Assembly: GCA_947175225.1 (NCBI GenBank)
Contig: CAMWLX010000237.1
Coordinates: 1-5,709, forward strand
From: an uncultured Porphyromonadaceae bacterium
GTDB lineage: Bacteria > Bacteroidota > Bacteroidia > Bacteroidales > Muribaculaceae
DNA length: 5,709 bases
Direction of reading: 5' to 3'
Part shown: positions 5,693 through 5,709 of the stretch, one piece after another
Position numbering within the stretch: the stretch's first letter is position 1
Layout of the letters: the number at the start of each line of letters is the position of its first letter
Program-made: the position numbers and the translations under genes
Notes under the pieces: model-generated
Databases searched by the model: none
Seen by the model: only the letters and a program-made list of their open reading frames with translations
What the model was told of the DNA's origin: nothing

Positions 5693-5709
5693 AAAGCACA
5701 CTTATTATA

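Overview
The window looks like chromosomal or accessory DNA from a gut Bacteroidota, most likely the Bacteroides/Parabacteroides group. The evidence is AT-rich intergenic DNA, Bacteroidetes-style lipoprotein signals with acidic residues after the Cys, weak or absent Shine-Dalgarno sequences, and TAnnTTTG-type -7 boxes in front of both SOS-type genes. This is inferred from style; no species marker is present.

Layout. Bases 1-48 may be the 3' end of an upstream gene. Bases 78-1961 hold three closely spaced forward genes for exported proteins: a lipocalin-like lipoprotein, a second lipoprotein with no recognised domain, and a signal-peptide protein with a coiled coil followed by a beta-rich domain. 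A 76-base gap containing a 14-base inverted repeat follows. Bases 2038-3802 hold three overlapping forward genes: a membrane-anchored GHKL-type ATPase, a small STAS-like (DUF4325-type) protein, and a two-TM protein with a helical cytoplasmic tail. After a 47-base convergent gap come two divergently transcribed translesion-synthesis genes: umuC (reverse, 3850-5145) and umuD (forward, 5225-5662). The last 47 bases carry another inverted repeat. There is no gene-free stretch longer than 300 bases, and I found no tRNA, rRNA, CRISPR array or transposase.

How the genes may work together. UmuD (self-cleaving S24 serine peptidase) and UmuC (Y-family polymerase with a beta-clamp motif) form the usual Pol V-type mutagenic repair pair. 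Their divergent arrangement is not the usual umuDC operon. The two start codons lie only 4-5 bases from matching TAATTTTG boxes, so both mRNAs may be nearly leaderless. The ATPase/STAS-like/two-TM trio is the most interesting part. Its parts resemble those of anti-sigma/anti-anti-sigma partner-switching systems, but here the ATPase is tethered to the membrane and the third gene encodes a membrane protein rather than a sigma factor. I infer a membrane sensing or effector module, possibly a stress or defence system. Neither a phage connection nor a function is shown by the sequence alone.
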